Below, piece by piece: positions 53,308 through 63,973 of a stretch of 64,000 bases of DNA. The DNA is from Streptantibioticus ferralitis (GTDB taxonomy: Bacteria > Actinomycetota > Actinomycetes > Streptomycetales > Streptomycetaceae), in NCBI RefSeq assembly GCF_029223525.1, contig NZ_JARHTQ010000022.1, positions 1 through 64,000 of the forward strand. The letters are read 5' to 3'. The translations under genes were made by a program, and so were the position numbers. Numbering within the stretch: position 1 is the first letter of the stretch; every line of letters begins with the position of its first letter. Below the pieces are notes generated by a model. The model ran no database searches, had not been told where the DNA came from, and worked only from the letters and a program-made list of their open reading frames with translations.

Positions 53308-54276
53308 ATGACGAAGAGTCCCCTGCTCTCGCTGCCCGGTGCCGTCCCCGCCGAAGCACCGGACGAGGGCGTCGCCGCCCACTACGGAGACCTGTTCCGC
53401 GAGCAGCGCGCACTCGCCGCCGGGACGGGTTTCGTCGACCTGTCGCACCGTGGTGTCATCACCGTCAGCGGCGCCGACCGGCTGAGCTGGCTGCATCTGC
53501 TGATCACCCAGCACGTCAGCGAACTGCCGCCGCAGCAGGCCACGGAGGCGCTGATCCTGTCCGCCCACGGGCATGTCGAGCACGCGCTGTACCTGGTGGA
53601 CGACGGCACGACGACGTGGATCCACGTCGAGCCCGGTACGCAGGGCGAGTTGCTCGCGTACCTGGAGAGCATGAAGTTCTTCTACCAGGTGGAGACAGCG
53701 GATGTGACGGACGCCTACGCCGTCGTCCATCTGCCCGCCGGTTCCATCGCCGAGGTGCCGGACGGCTGGGCGGTTCGGGAGGTCGCGTACGGTCGCGATG
53801 TCTTCGTGCCGCGCGGCGAGTTGGAGTCAGTCGCCGAGCAGGCCGGTCCGGCGATCGGCGTGTTGGCACTTGAGGCGCTGCGGATCGAGGCGCACCGCCC
53901 GCGGCTCGGTCTGGAGACCGACCACCGGACGATCCCGCACGAGGTGGGCTGGCTGGAGACCGCGGTCCACCTCAACAAGGGCTGCTACCGCGGCCAGGAG
54001 ACGGTGGCCCGGGTGCACAACCTCGGCCGCCCGCCGCGCCGTCTGGTCTTCCTGCACCTCGATGGCAGCGAGGTCAAGCTGCCGGGGCACGGCGCGCCGG
54101 TGCGACTGGCCGAGGACGGGATGGAGGGCCGCCAGCTCGGCTTCGTCACGTCCTCCGCGCGGCACTACGAACTCGGCCCGATCGCCCTGGCGCTGGTCAA
54201 GCGGAACGTCCCCGCGGACGCGGTCCTGCTCGCGGACACGGTCCCGGCCAACCAGGAAGTGGTGGTCGAGCCCTGA
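53308..54276 (+). CDS. ygfZ: Folate-binding protein YgfZ (GcvT-like)
   Basis: 322 residues, GcvT-like fold with the YgfZ signature KGCYRGQE (Cys near residue 229). YgfZ supports repair or assembly of certain iron-sulfur proteins and uses tetrahydrofolate. ATG 53308 is 10 bp after the nur stop; the upstream frame is shadow. It ends about 50 bp before the convergent dtd. Confidence 0.92.
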   Translation: MTKSPLLSLPGAVPAEAPDEGVAAHYGDLFREQRALAAGTGFVDLSHRGVITVSGADRLSWLHLLITQHVSELPPQQATEALILSAHGHVEHALYLVDDGTTTWIHVEPGTQGELLAYLESMKFFYQVETADVTDAYAVVHLPAGSIAEVPDGWAVREVAYGRDVFVPRGELESVAEQAGPAIGVLALEALRIEAHRPRLGLETDHRTIPHEVGWLETAVHLNKGCYRGQETVARVHNLGRPPRRLVFLHLDGSEVKLPGHGAPVRLAEDGMEGRQLGFVTSSARHYELGPIALALVKRNVPADAVLLADTVPANQEVVVEP

Positions 54277-54327
54277 TCAGGGGTGGGCGGGCGGGAAGAA
54301 CCCACGCCCGTCCTCGACTACCGGGGT

Positions 54328-54753
<426 letters not shown>

Positions 54754-54984
54754 GGCCCCCATTGTGGCGCGCCCCGTCGGGTGCCACTCTCAGGGGTGAA
54801 TTCGTCATCTCAACGCCGGGGGGCGTACGCCCGCCAGGACCCGCCTCAGCCAAGAGCGCAGGGGCTGTTCGGGTGCACAGGCGCTGCGAGTTGTCAGTGC
54901 GCAGTGGCACGATCTGATCCGAGGCGATGCCGGGGGCCCGTTCGCACCGCCCAATGGAGGGGACGTACCCGACGGAGGGGACGT

Positions 54985-55758
54985 ATGCGCATAACTATCG
55001 CCGACACCGGACAGACATCCGATACTGCAACCACAGCCGCCACATCCGACACCGACAGCCGCACCGAGACCCGCACCCACGCCCGTACCGCCCTAACCGT
55101 CCGTACCGCCCGTAACAAGGAAGCCCGCATGCTGCAGGCCGACGCACTCGATCCCCGCACCCCGCGGCCGGACACACCCCGCTCGCGGGCGGCTGCCGAG
55201 AACCCCTCGGAGGCCGTCATGCCCCCACTGGGCACCTTCCGTCTAGCCGAGCTGCGGACGCTGCGCCGTGACGCCCAGCAGGAGGAAGCCGACCTGTCGT
55301 ATCTGCGGCGGCTGCTGCAGGGCCGGATCGACATCCTGCGGGCGGAGCTGGGGCGGCGTACGGCGCCTGGGGACGCCAAGGACCAGAAGCACCCGAAGGA
55401 CTCCAGGCCGGGGCGCACGCTCCTGGTGCGCCCGCTGCTCGACCGGCTGCCGGAGATCCTGGCCGACGGCCCCTCGCGAGGGGTGCGGTCCGCGCGGCAC
55501 GTGACGTTGGGCACCCCGCACAGCGAGGAGTACCGGCAGCTGGCCGAGGAGATGCTCGCCGACGTGGAGCTGTCCGACCTTGCCGCCCGCACCGATCAGG
55601 AGCTGGACGCCGCGATGGCCAAGCTGGTCGGGCGCGAGCAGCAGGTCTCCCAACGCCGCAGGCAGCTGCAGACGACCGTGGACGGTTGCAGCGCGGAGAT
55701 TGCCCGAAGGTACCGTGAGGGCGAAGCACGAGTCGACGACCTGCTCTCTGGCGGCTAG
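54985..55758 (+). CDS. rsiG: RsiG, c-di-GMP-dependent anti-sigma factor of WhiG
   Basis: 257 residues. The first 85 are disordered Thr/Asp/Ala-rich; the rest is a helical hairpin with two exact E(X)3S(X)2R(X)3Q(X)3D motifs, one at EADLSYLRRLLQGRID and one at EQQVSQRRRQLQTTVD. These are the paired c-di-GMP binding motifs of RsiG, which with c-di-GMP holds WhiG and delays sporulation. ATG 54985 has GGAGGGG 4 bases upstream; ATG 55129 (MLQADALD) with AAGGA is a plausible shorter start. Confidence 0.92.
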   Translation: MRITIADTGQTSDTATTAATSDTDSRTETRTHARTALTVRTARNKEARMLQADALDPRTPRPDTPRSRAAAENPSEAVMPPLGTFRLAELRTLRRDAQQEEADLSYLRRLLQGRIDILRAELGRRTAPGDAKDQKHPKDSRPGRTLLVRPLLDRLPEILADGPSRGVRSARHVTLGTPHSEEYRQLAEEMLADVELSDLAARTDQELDAAMAKLVGREQQVSQRRRQLQTTVDGCSAEIARRYREGEARVDDLLSGG

Positions 55759-55832
55759 GCCGCCGGTCCGGGAGATCCCCGACCGGCCCGCTGAGGGGAG
55801 CGGTCGTCCATCCCCTCCTCGGAAGGCCGACG

Positions 55833-56792
55833 ATGACGTCCCGTACCCGCACTGAGCTGCCCGTTCTCGCAGAGGTCATACGCTCCGGCTTCGTCGAGGG
55901 CCGTCATCGCGGGTCGCTGGTGCTGCTGGACGCGGACGGCGGCGTGGATCTCGCGCTGGGCGAGGTGGCCGCGCCCGTCTTCCCCCGCTCGGCGAACAAG
56001 CCGATGCAGGCGGAGGCGCTGCTGTGGGCGGGGTGTGAGCTGGAAGGGGAACTGCTGGCGCTGGCAGCCGCCAGCCACTCCGGAGAAACGTTCCACCTCG
56101 AAGGCGTCCGCAGGATCCTGGCCAGCGCCGACCTTGATGAGGGTGCCCTGCAGACCCCGCCCGACCTGCCGCTCGATCCGCACGAGGCGGAGGGCTGGCT
56201 GCAGACCGGCGGCACCCGGGACCCGCTGCTGATGAACTGCTCGGGCAAGCACGCCGCGATGCTGGCCGTCTGCGTACGCAACGGCTGGCCGCTGGACAGC
56301 TATCTCGACCTCTCGCACCCGCTGCAGCAGCTCGTCCTGGACGTGGTCCGTGACGCCAGCGGCGAGAGCGTCGACCACATCGGCGTCGACGGCTGCGGTG
56401 CGCCGCTGATGGCGCTGAGCCTGACCGGTCTCGCCCGCGCCTTCCGCGGCTATGTGCTCGCCGAGCCGGGCACCCCCCGGCGCAAGGTCGCCGACGCGAT
56501 GCGCGCCCACCCCCAGTACGTGGCGGGCACCCGGCGGCCGGACACCTGGCTGATGCGCGAGGTACCGGGGACGCTGTCGAAGATGGGCGCGGAGGCGGTG
56601 CAGGCGGTGGCGCTGCCGGACGGCAGGGCACTCGCCTTCAAGATCGACGACGGCGCCGGGCGCGCCCTCGGCCCGGTACTGGCCCGCGCCCTGCGGCTGC
56701 TGGGCGTTGACGCGCCGGTGGTGGACCGCATCGGCGAGGCTCCGCTGATGGGCGGTCCGAAGAAGGTCGGCGAGATCCGCGCCGCCTTCTGA
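55833..56792 (+). CDS. L-asparaginase, ReAV-like class
   Basis: 319 residues. The asparaginase II family related to Rhizobium etli ReAV: SANKPMQ (Ser-xx-Lys), SHSGE, NCSGKH and DGCGAP all present, matching the Ser/Lys, Ser, Cys/Lys and Cys residues of that active site. It hydrolyses L-asparagine to aspartate and ammonia. ATG 55833 is 74 bp after rsiG. No signal peptide, so cytoplasmic. Confidence 0.9.
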   Translation: MTSRTRTELPVLAEVIRSGFVEGRHRGSLVLLDADGGVDLALGEVAAPVFPRSANKPMQAEALLWAGCELEGELLALAAASHSGETFHLEGVRRILASADLDEGALQTPPDLPLDPHEAEGWLQTGGTRDPLLMNCSGKHAAMLAVCVRNGWPLDSYLDLSHPLQQLVLDVVRDASGESVDHIGVDGCGAPLMALSLTGLARAFRGYVLAEPGTPRRKVADAMRAHPQYVAGTRRPDTWLMREVPGTLSKMGAEAVQAVALPDGRALAFKIDDGAGRALGPVLARALRLLGVDAPVVDRIGEAPLMGGPKKVGEIRAAF

Positions 56793-56859
56793 GGTCGCTG
56801 TGAGCAGGCGCCGGAAAACCCGGATGCGCCGGGGAGTGCGTGCGGCTTAGCCTGCCGGA

Positions 56860-58107
56860 ATGAGCGGCACGATCGAGGTCCGGTACATCGAGGAGTCCGA
56901 CTACGGCGACTGGGTGTTGGCAACGCGGAGGGGCTTCCTGCGCCCGCCGGTGCGGGAGGACCAGGACACGTCCGTGACACCGTCCGTGATGGGGATCGAA
57001 CCGGCCCGCACCCAGGGCGCGTTCGACGGCGGACGGTGCGTCGCCACGTTCCGTACGCTGCCGCGCGAGCTGACCGTCCCGGGCGGCGCGATGATCTCGG
57101 CGGACGCGGTCAGCAGTGTGACCGTGACCGCGACCCACCGGCGGCGCGGACTGCTCAGCCGGATGATGGCGCGCGGCCTGGCGGCGGCGAAGGAACGCGG
57201 CGACGCGGTCTCCATCCTGGTCGCCGCGGAGTACCCGATCTACGGCCGCTTCGGCTTCGGCCCGGCCACCTGGGTCACCGACTGGACGGTGGAGATCCCG
57301 CGGGCCCGGCTCGGCCGCCACGAACTGCCCGACGGCGCTCGTATCGACCTGGTCGACGGCGCCGAGGTCCGCAAGGTGGGACCGGAACTGCACGAGCGGG
57401 TAAGACGGTTGACCCCGGGGGCGATCAACCGCACCGAGAACTTCTGGAAGCTGTACACCGGCGAGGTGGAGCTGTTCTCGCACCCCTGGACCGAGCCCCA
57501 CCACGCCGTGTACCGGGACGCCACCGGCCGGGTGGACGGCCTGCTCACCTACGCCATCGACGACGTGTGGGACGGCAAGATGCCGCAGGACACGCTCACC
57601 GTGCGGAGCATGACCGCCACCACCCCGGAGGCCGAGCGCGCGCTGTGGAGATACGCGCTGTCCGTCGACTGGGTCGTCAAGCTCGCCTCCGGGTCCCGCC
57701 CGCCCGACGACCTGCTGCCGCTGCTCCTGGGGGACCCGCGGGCCGCCAGGGTCACCTCGCACGCCGACTTCATGTGGCTGCGGGTGCTTGATGCGGTGAC
57801 CGCGCTGGAGGCGCGCGGCTACGCGGGCACCGGCGAACTGGTGCTGCAGGTCGAGGACGCCGACGGGTACGCCGACGGCCGGTGGCGACTGACCGCCTCA
57901 CCCGAGGGCGGCCAGGTCCGCGCTACGGGAGCGGAGCCCGATCTCGTCTTGGACGTAAGGGAGTTGGGGGCGCTGTATCTGGGCGATGAGTCGGCGGTGC
58001 GGCTGGCCGCCCTCGGCCGCGTCGAGGAGCGGCGCCCGGGCGCCGCCGCACGCGCTGACGCGCTCCTGCGCACCCCGCGTCGGCCGTGGTGCCCGGAGAC
58101 CTTCTGA
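56860..58107 (+). CDS. Eis-like GNAT N-acetyltransferase
   Basis: 415 residues, three-part architecture of the Eis family: an N-terminal GNAT domain (SSVTVTATHRRRGLLSRMM is the acetyl-CoA binding motif), a second GNAT-like domain, and a sterol-carrier-like C-terminus (about 300-400). Eis acetylates aminoglycosides or peptides at several amines in mycobacteria; the substrate here is unknown. ATG 56860. Confidence 0.9.
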   Translation: MSGTIEVRYIEESDYGDWVLATRRGFLRPPVREDQDTSVTPSVMGIEPARTQGAFDGGRCVATFRTLPRELTVPGGAMISADAVSSVTVTATHRRRGLLSRMMARGLAAAKERGDAVSILVAAEYPIYGRFGFGPATWVTDWTVEIPRARLGRHELPDGARIDLVDGAEVRKVGPELHERVRRLTPGAINRTENFWKLYTGEVELFSHPWTEPHHAVYRDATGRVDGLLTYAIDDVWDGKMPQDTLTVRSMTATTPEAERALWRYALSVDWVVKLASGSRPPDDLLPLLLGDPRAARVTSHADFMWLRVLDAVTALEARGYAGTGELVLQVEDADGYADGRWRLTASPEGGQVRATGAEPDLVLDVRELGALYLGDESAVRLAALGRVEERRPGAAARADALLRTPRRPWCPETF

Positions 58108-58145
58108 TCCGGGCGGCCACCGGTCCCGGATCCGCCGGACCGTCC

Positions 58146-58565
58146 TTACCCCTTGGTGAAGACCATCCAGCGCTGTGGATCGTCCAGCGGCCGGAATCCG
58201 GCCTGCTCGTAGACGCCGTGTGCGTCCTCGGTCGCCAGCAGAATGCGGCGCAGGCCGTACGGCATCAGATGGTCGCGCACCGCCTCCACCAGTGCGGTGC
58301 CCAGACCGTGGCCGCGCGCCGAGCGGTCGACGTAGACATCGCAGAGCCAGGCGAAGGTCGCGTGGTCGGTGACCACCCGGGCGTAGGCCACCTGGATCCC
58401 CGAACCGGCCTGGTACGCCCCGAAGTTGAGAGACCCGGCGATGGCGCGTTCCTGTGCTTCGCGGCTGCGGCCTATCGCCCAGTAGGCGTCGGTGCTCAGC
58501 CAGCGGTGCACCCGGGTGACGTCCAGCCGGGCCGGGTCGGTGGAGATGTCGTACACGGCTTCCAT
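58146..58565 (-). CDS. GNAT family acetyltransferase
   Basis: 139 residues, single GNAT domain. The motif CDVYVDRSARGHGLGTALVEAV binds acetyl-CoA; the C-terminal AHGVYEQAGFRPLDDP is motif B. It resembles small YjgM/YncA-like enzymes of unknown substrate. ATG 58565 is chosen where the beta1 strand begins; the longer frame is shadow. It is convergent with the Eis-like gene. Confidence 0.88.
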   Translation of the reverse strand: MEAVYDISTDPARLDVTRVHRWLSTDAYWAIGRSREAQERAIAGSLNFGAYQAGSGIQVAYARVVTDHATFAWLCDVYVDRSARGHGLGTALVEAVRDHLMPYGLRRILLATEDAHGVYEQAGFRPLDDPQRWMVFTKG

Positions 58566-59952
<1,387 letters not shown>

Positions 59953-59992
59953 GCGGCCGGGAGGTTGGGCGGCCGTCCAGCTGAGCATGGGA

Positions 59993-60682
59993 TCAGCGGC
60001 GGCCGCCCGGCAGGAACCCGAGGACCGCGGCGGTGAAGTCCTCAGGGCGCTCGGCGTGCACCAGATGACCCGAGGGAATGGTGAGCAGCCTGCCGCCCGG
60101 TATCAGCCGGGCCATCTGGGCGAGCTGGTCTTGCGGTATGTGGCTGCGTGAGCCGCCCGCGATGACCAGTGTCGGCGCGGTGATCGCGGCGAGCCCGGAG
60201 TGCCAGTGCGACGGCGGTGTCGCGAGTTGGGTATGCACCGCGGTCACCACGTCCCAGTCGAAGTCCAGTTCTCCGTCGGGCCGTTCGGTCTCCTTGTGGT
60301 CCCGGGGATACGGCGCCGGAGCCTCCTCCAGCACCAGCCGCTCCACCCGCTCCGGGTGCGCCTGCGCGAACAGGTGTGCTACCACTCCGCCCATCGAGTG
60401 CCCGACCAGCGTCACCTGGTCAAGGCCGAGCGCGTTCAGCAGTCCCACGACATCGTCACGCATCAGCTCGAACGAGTACCTACCGGGCCAGTCGCTGCGC
60501 CCATGCCCGCGCAGGTCGGGCACGTAGACCCGCCAGCCCGCCGCGAGCTCCTCCGCGATCGCGTCCCAGTCCGTGCTGGATTCACCCAGTGCGTGCAACA
60601 GCATCACTGGCGGCCCGTCGGGATTCCCCGACACCCGGCAGGCCAGCCGGACTTCACCGGTGTCGATCAGACGCAGCTCCAT
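59993..60682 (-). CDS. Alpha/beta hydrolase
   Basis: 229 residues. Oxyanion HALGESS, nucleophile VGHSMGGVVAHLF (Ser), and His in SGHLVHAERP near the C-terminus. The fold is that of small esterases or lactone hydrolases. ATG 60682. It lies 40 bp from the convergent stop of asd. Confidence 0.9.
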   Translation of the reverse strand: MELRLIDTGEVRLACRVSGNPDGPPVMLLHALGESSTDWDAIAEELAAGWRVYVPDLRGHGRSDWPGRYSFELMRDDVVGLLNALGLDQVTLVGHSMGGVVAHLFAQAHPERVERLVLEEAPAPYPRDHKETERPDGELDFDWDVVTAVHTQLATPPSHWHSGLAAITAPTLVIAGGSRSHIPQDQLAQMARLIPGGRLLTIPSGHLVHAERPEDFTAAVLGFLPGGRR

Positions 60683-60746
60683 CCTGCGAAGCTACCTCGC
60701 GGGGGGCGGCGCCAGCCATACCGCGCCGCGCGTCGCTGGCGCCATG

Positions 60747-61961
60747 TCAGCCGTTGGCGTAGACGGGTCGCTGTCCGAACTTGACGTCCTGGGCGTAGTC
60801 CTTGAGCGTGATGGCATTGGCCGCCTTTGTGGTGATCTTGGTGATGACCCCCTTCCACGGCAGATAGGGCAGCGCCTTCCACATCAGATTGCGGGTCCAT
60901 ATCTGCGACCGCGTCTGCGGCACCAGGAACCGGTCGAGACCCTCGGCCTGCTTCATGCACACCGCGGCGTACGGGCGTATCCGCTCCTCGTACCGTGCGA
61001 AGGCTGTGCGATGGTCATCGGGGGCCGCCGCCAACTCACCCGCCAGCACATACGCGCCGACCACCGCGAGCCCGGTGCCCATGGCGCCTGGCCCGCCGGC
61101 GTAGCCCGCGTCGCCGAGCAGCACCGCCCGTCCGTTGGAGTACCGGTCGATATGGATCTGGCTCGCGCGGTCGAAGTAGAAGTCGGGCGCCTCGCGCATC
61201 GCCGTCAACAGCCATGGCGCCTCCCACCCTTCGTCCGCGAAGACGCTGGTGACGATGTCCTTGTGCTGCTCGGTGTTCCGGTGGTCGTACTCCAGCCGTT
61301 GCGAGGCGAAGAACAACGCGGCCGTGGCTTCGGCGGTGTCCCGCTTGCTGTAGACGTACACGCCTTTGCCCGGAGTGCTGTACATCAGACCGCGGTGGTC
61401 CAGCCCGAACCGGTTGGGCACGGTGAAGACCGCGGAGCACACGCCCAGGTCGCGCCGGAAGTCCGACTCCGGCCCGAAGGCCAGCCGACGGACGCCGGAG
61501 TGCACCCCGTCGGCGCCTACGACGAGGTCGAAGGTGCGTGGCGCGGAGCGCTCGAAGGTGACGTCGATCCTGTCGGCACGCTCGGTGAGTGAGGTGATCG
61601 AGTCGCCGAAGACGTACTCGGTGCGGTCCTTGGTGGCCTCGTAGAACACTCGGCTCAGATCGCCGCGGGCGATCTCCACCTCACCGCTCATGATCTCCGA
61701 CGGCAGGCTGGAGAGCTGCTTGCCGTCCGCGTCGACGACGGCCACGGCGCCCGTGTGCGTCTGCAGCCGCCGGATCTCGTCCAGCAGTCCCATACGCTCC
61801 AGCACGGTCAGGTGCGCGGTTCCCCGGAAGTCCACCGCCTGGCCGCCCTCGCGCAGGGCCGGTGCCCTCTCCACCAGTGTGGTGCGGAATCCGTACCGGC
61901 CCAGCCAGTAGGCGAGCGCGGGCCCGGCGATGCTGCCGCCGGAGATGAGAACGGTCTTCAT
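60747..61961 (-). CDS. FAD-dependent monooxygenase
   Basis: 404 residues, PHBH-fold flavoprotein. Motifs: GGSIAGPALAYWLGR (FAD binding, GxGxxG type), ADGVHSGVRR (the DG motif) and LLGDAGYAGGP (the GD motif). The substrate is unknown; the Tet-like regulator divergent from it points to antibiotic or aromatic-compound response. ATG 61961 has a G-rich run upstream. Confidence 0.9.
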   Translation of the reverse strand: MKTVLISGGSIAGPALAYWLGRYGFRTTLVERAPALREGGQAVDFRGTAHLTVLERMGLLDEIRRLQTHTGAVAVVDADGKQLSSLPSEIMSGEVEIARGDLSRVFYEATKDRTEYVFGDSITSLTERADRIDVTFERSAPRTFDLVVGADGVHSGVRRLAFGPESDFRRDLGVCSAVFTVPNRFGLDHRGLMYSTPGKGVYVYSKRDTAEATAALFFASQRLEYDHRNTEQHKDIVTSVFADEGWEAPWLLTAMREAPDFYFDRASQIHIDRYSNGRAVLLGDAGYAGGPGAMGTGLAVVGAYVLAGELAAAPDDHRTAFARYEERIRPYAAVCMKQAEGLDRFLVPQTRSQIWTRNLMWKALPYLPWKGVITKITTKAANAITLKDYAQDVKFGQRPVYANG

Positions 61962-62061
61962 GGAGTCCCCCCGTGGTCCGTTGGTTGTCTGTCGGTCTGT
62001 CGGTCTGCCGGCGTCTGTCCTGCCGTGGAACGACCATACGCCGAAGTTGGGCAAGCGCGCA

Positions 62062-62073
62062 ATACATTTGTAT
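62062..62073. promoter_or_regulatory. Candidate TetR operator
   Basis: A palindrome ATACA-TT-TGTAT lies between the divergent monooxygenase and TetR genes. It overlaps the likely -10 (TATAGA 62071-62076) of the plus-strand promoter, whose -35 candidate is TTGGGC (62047-62052) at 18-bp spacing. Arms are only 5 bp, so the assignment is tentative. Confidence 0.45.
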
Positions 62074-62121
62074 AGAACGGATGTGTAGGGCGGTTGCGCC
62101 AACCGTGGTTACCCTCCTGGC

Positions 62122-62748
62122 ATGGGAAACCGTGAAGATCTGCTCGCGGGGGCCAAGCGCTGCCTGAGGGAGAAGGGCTATGCGCGCACCACCGTCCGCG
62201 ACATCGCCTCCGCCGCCGGTGGCGTCAGCATGGCCGCCATCGGCTACCACTTCGGCTCCCGGGAGGCGCTGCTCAATGCGGCGCTGATCGAGGGGATGGA
62301 CGAGTGGGGCACCCAAGTCATGGGCGCCCTGGCCGAAGCCACCGACCCGGACGCCACTCCCGTCGAGCGCTACACGGCGACCTGGGCCGAGATGGTGAAC
62401 TCCCTCGCCGGGCAACGCGAGTTGTGGCTCGCCAGCGTTGAGGCGCTGCTGCAGGCCGAACACGCCCCGGAAGTCCGCGCCGGACTGGCGCAGGGCCAGC
62501 AGGAGGGCCGCCGCGGTATGGCTGCCTGGATAAAGGGCGTTGAAGAGTCCGCGGTGACCGAAACCGCCGCGCGCACCCTGGGCTCGGTTCAGATGGCCCT
62601 GCTTTCCGGCGTCATGATGCAGTGGCTGACCGACCCCGAGCACGCCCCGACCGGCAGCGAAGTCGTGGCAGGCTTGAGGGAGTTGGCGGCCAGGCTGGAC
62701 CCCGACCCAGACCCGGAGTGGGGCGTCGGCGAGACGCCGCCCGAGTAG
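62122..62748 (+). CDS. TetR family repressor
   Basis: 208 residues. The N-terminal helix-turn-helix TTVRDIASAAGGVSMAAIGYHFG is standard TetR. The C-terminal domain is helical with no obvious ligand motif. It is divergent from the FAD monooxygenase over 160 bp and probably represses that gene and itself. ATG 62122. Confidence 0.9.
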   Translation: MGNREDLLAGAKRCLREKGYARTTVRDIASAAGGVSMAAIGYHFGSREALLNAALIEGMDEWGTQVMGALAEATDPDATPVERYTATWAEMVNSLAGQRELWLASVEALLQAEHAPEVRAGLAQGQQEGRRGMAAWIKGVEESAVTETAARTLGSVQMALLSGVMMQWLTDPEHAPTGSEVVAGLRELAARLDPDPDPEWGVGETPPE

Positions 62749-62819
62749 GGTCGACGGCCCCGTCGCGCGTTCGGCGGTCACTCCTCCCCGAACGCCCGTG
62801 CGGGATAGGGTGCGTGGCC

Positions 62820-63494
62820 GTGACCGAACCAGACTTCCTGCGCGCCACCCGGGCGTCCTATGACTCCATCGCCACCGACTACGCCGAACGCTTCGGCGGT
62901 GAGCTGGCGGCGAAGCCGCTGGAGCGGGCGATGCTCGCCGGGTTCGCCGATCTCGTGCGGGCCGCGGGTGCCGGGCCGGTGGCCGACATCGGGTGCGGTA
63001 CCGGCCGTGTGACGGCACATCTGAGCGGCCTCGGGGTGTCCGTGTTCGGGGTCGACCTGTCGCCGGGCATGCTCGAGGTGGCCCGGGAGGCGCACCCCGA
63101 CCTGCGGTTCGAGGTGGGTTCGATGCTGGACCTGGACCTGCCGGACGGTGCTCTGGGCGGGGTCATGGCCTGGTACTCGATCATCCACGTCCCGCAGGAG
63201 CGGCTGCCGGAGGTCTTCGCGGAGTTCTACCGGGTGTTGGCTCCAGGCGGCCATGCGCTGCTCGCGTTCCAGGTCGGCGACGAGCCGCTGCGCCGTACGG
63301 AGGCGTTCGGTCGACCGATCTCGCTGGAGTTCCACCGGCGGCAGCCGGACCGTGTCGCCGAGTTGCTCACCGAGGCCGGACTGGTCATATGTGCCCGGCT
63401 GCTGCGCGAGCGCGACGAGGGCGGCGAGTTCCCGGAGACGACCCCGCAGGGTTTCCTGCTGGCCCGCAAACCGGCCGCCGCTGGCCGGTCATGA
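62820..63494 (+). CDS. SAM-dependent class I methyltransferase
   Basis: 224 residues. Motif I VADIGCGTGRVTAHL, motif II SVFGVDLSPGMLEVAR and motif III LAPGGHALLAFQ. It resembles small ubiE/Cyp8-like methyltransferases; the substrate is unknown. GTG 62820 (VTEPDFLRA) or GTG 62814 two codons earlier could start it. It follows the TetR gene at about 70 bp. Confidence 0.87.
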   Translation: MTEPDFLRATRASYDSIATDYAERFGGELAAKPLERAMLAGFADLVRAAGAGPVADIGCGTGRVTAHLSGLGVSVFGVDLSPGMLEVAREAHPDLRFEVGSMLDLDLPDGALGGVMAWYSIIHVPQERLPEVFAEFYRVLAPGGHALLAFQVGDEPLRRTEAFGRPISLEFHRRQPDRVAELLTEAGLVICARLLRERDEGGEFPETTPQGFLLARKPAAAGRS

Positions 63495-63665
63495 CCTGCC
63501 GCTGCTGGCCGGTCATGATCTGACAGGGGGCTGACGGTGGACCTGTCGGCTGAGCCGAACGGGATCGCCCTGCCCGGGCCGGGCGTCCCTACCAGGCGGC
63601 TCCGCCGACGACCGGCGTCGGCCCCGGCGGCCGAGCCGACGGTCCGGCCGCCCGCTTGATGGTGA

Positions 63666-63923
63666 TCAGCCAGCGCCGGCCAGCAGGTTCTCGGACAACG
63701 TCCACAGGCGTTCCGCGTCGGCCGGATCACGGACACCCTGCGCGCCCGCCACGATCGACGTGGACATGCCGCGGTATCCCAACCGGACCAGCCACCGGCA
63801 TGGGGAGATCTGCTGCCCCGGAAGGGGGCGTCGGAAGCCCGGCTCAACCACAACGGCCAGGCCGCGGTGGGTCGTTGACGGCGGACAGCGCCGCGGAACG
63901 GTGTCCGGCGCTGTGCGGCACAA
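63666..63923 (-). pseudogene. Probable 3' remnant of a short-chain dehydrogenase
   Basis: The last 30 codons (DPADAERLWTLSENLLAGAG, then stop) match the C-terminus of SDR-family NAD(P)-dependent oxidoreductases. Upstream of about 63770 the frame holds no Rossmann fold, no YxxxK catalytic pair and no plausible start. It lies next to a divergent MerR-type gene, a normal partner of SDR genes, consistent with decay of a once complete gene. Similarity is limited, so a chance match is possible. Confidence 0.4.
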
Positions 63924-63973
63924 CCGCGTGTGACTGCTCGCGGATAGTTGGCATGATCCCGTTCGCTGCCTGC

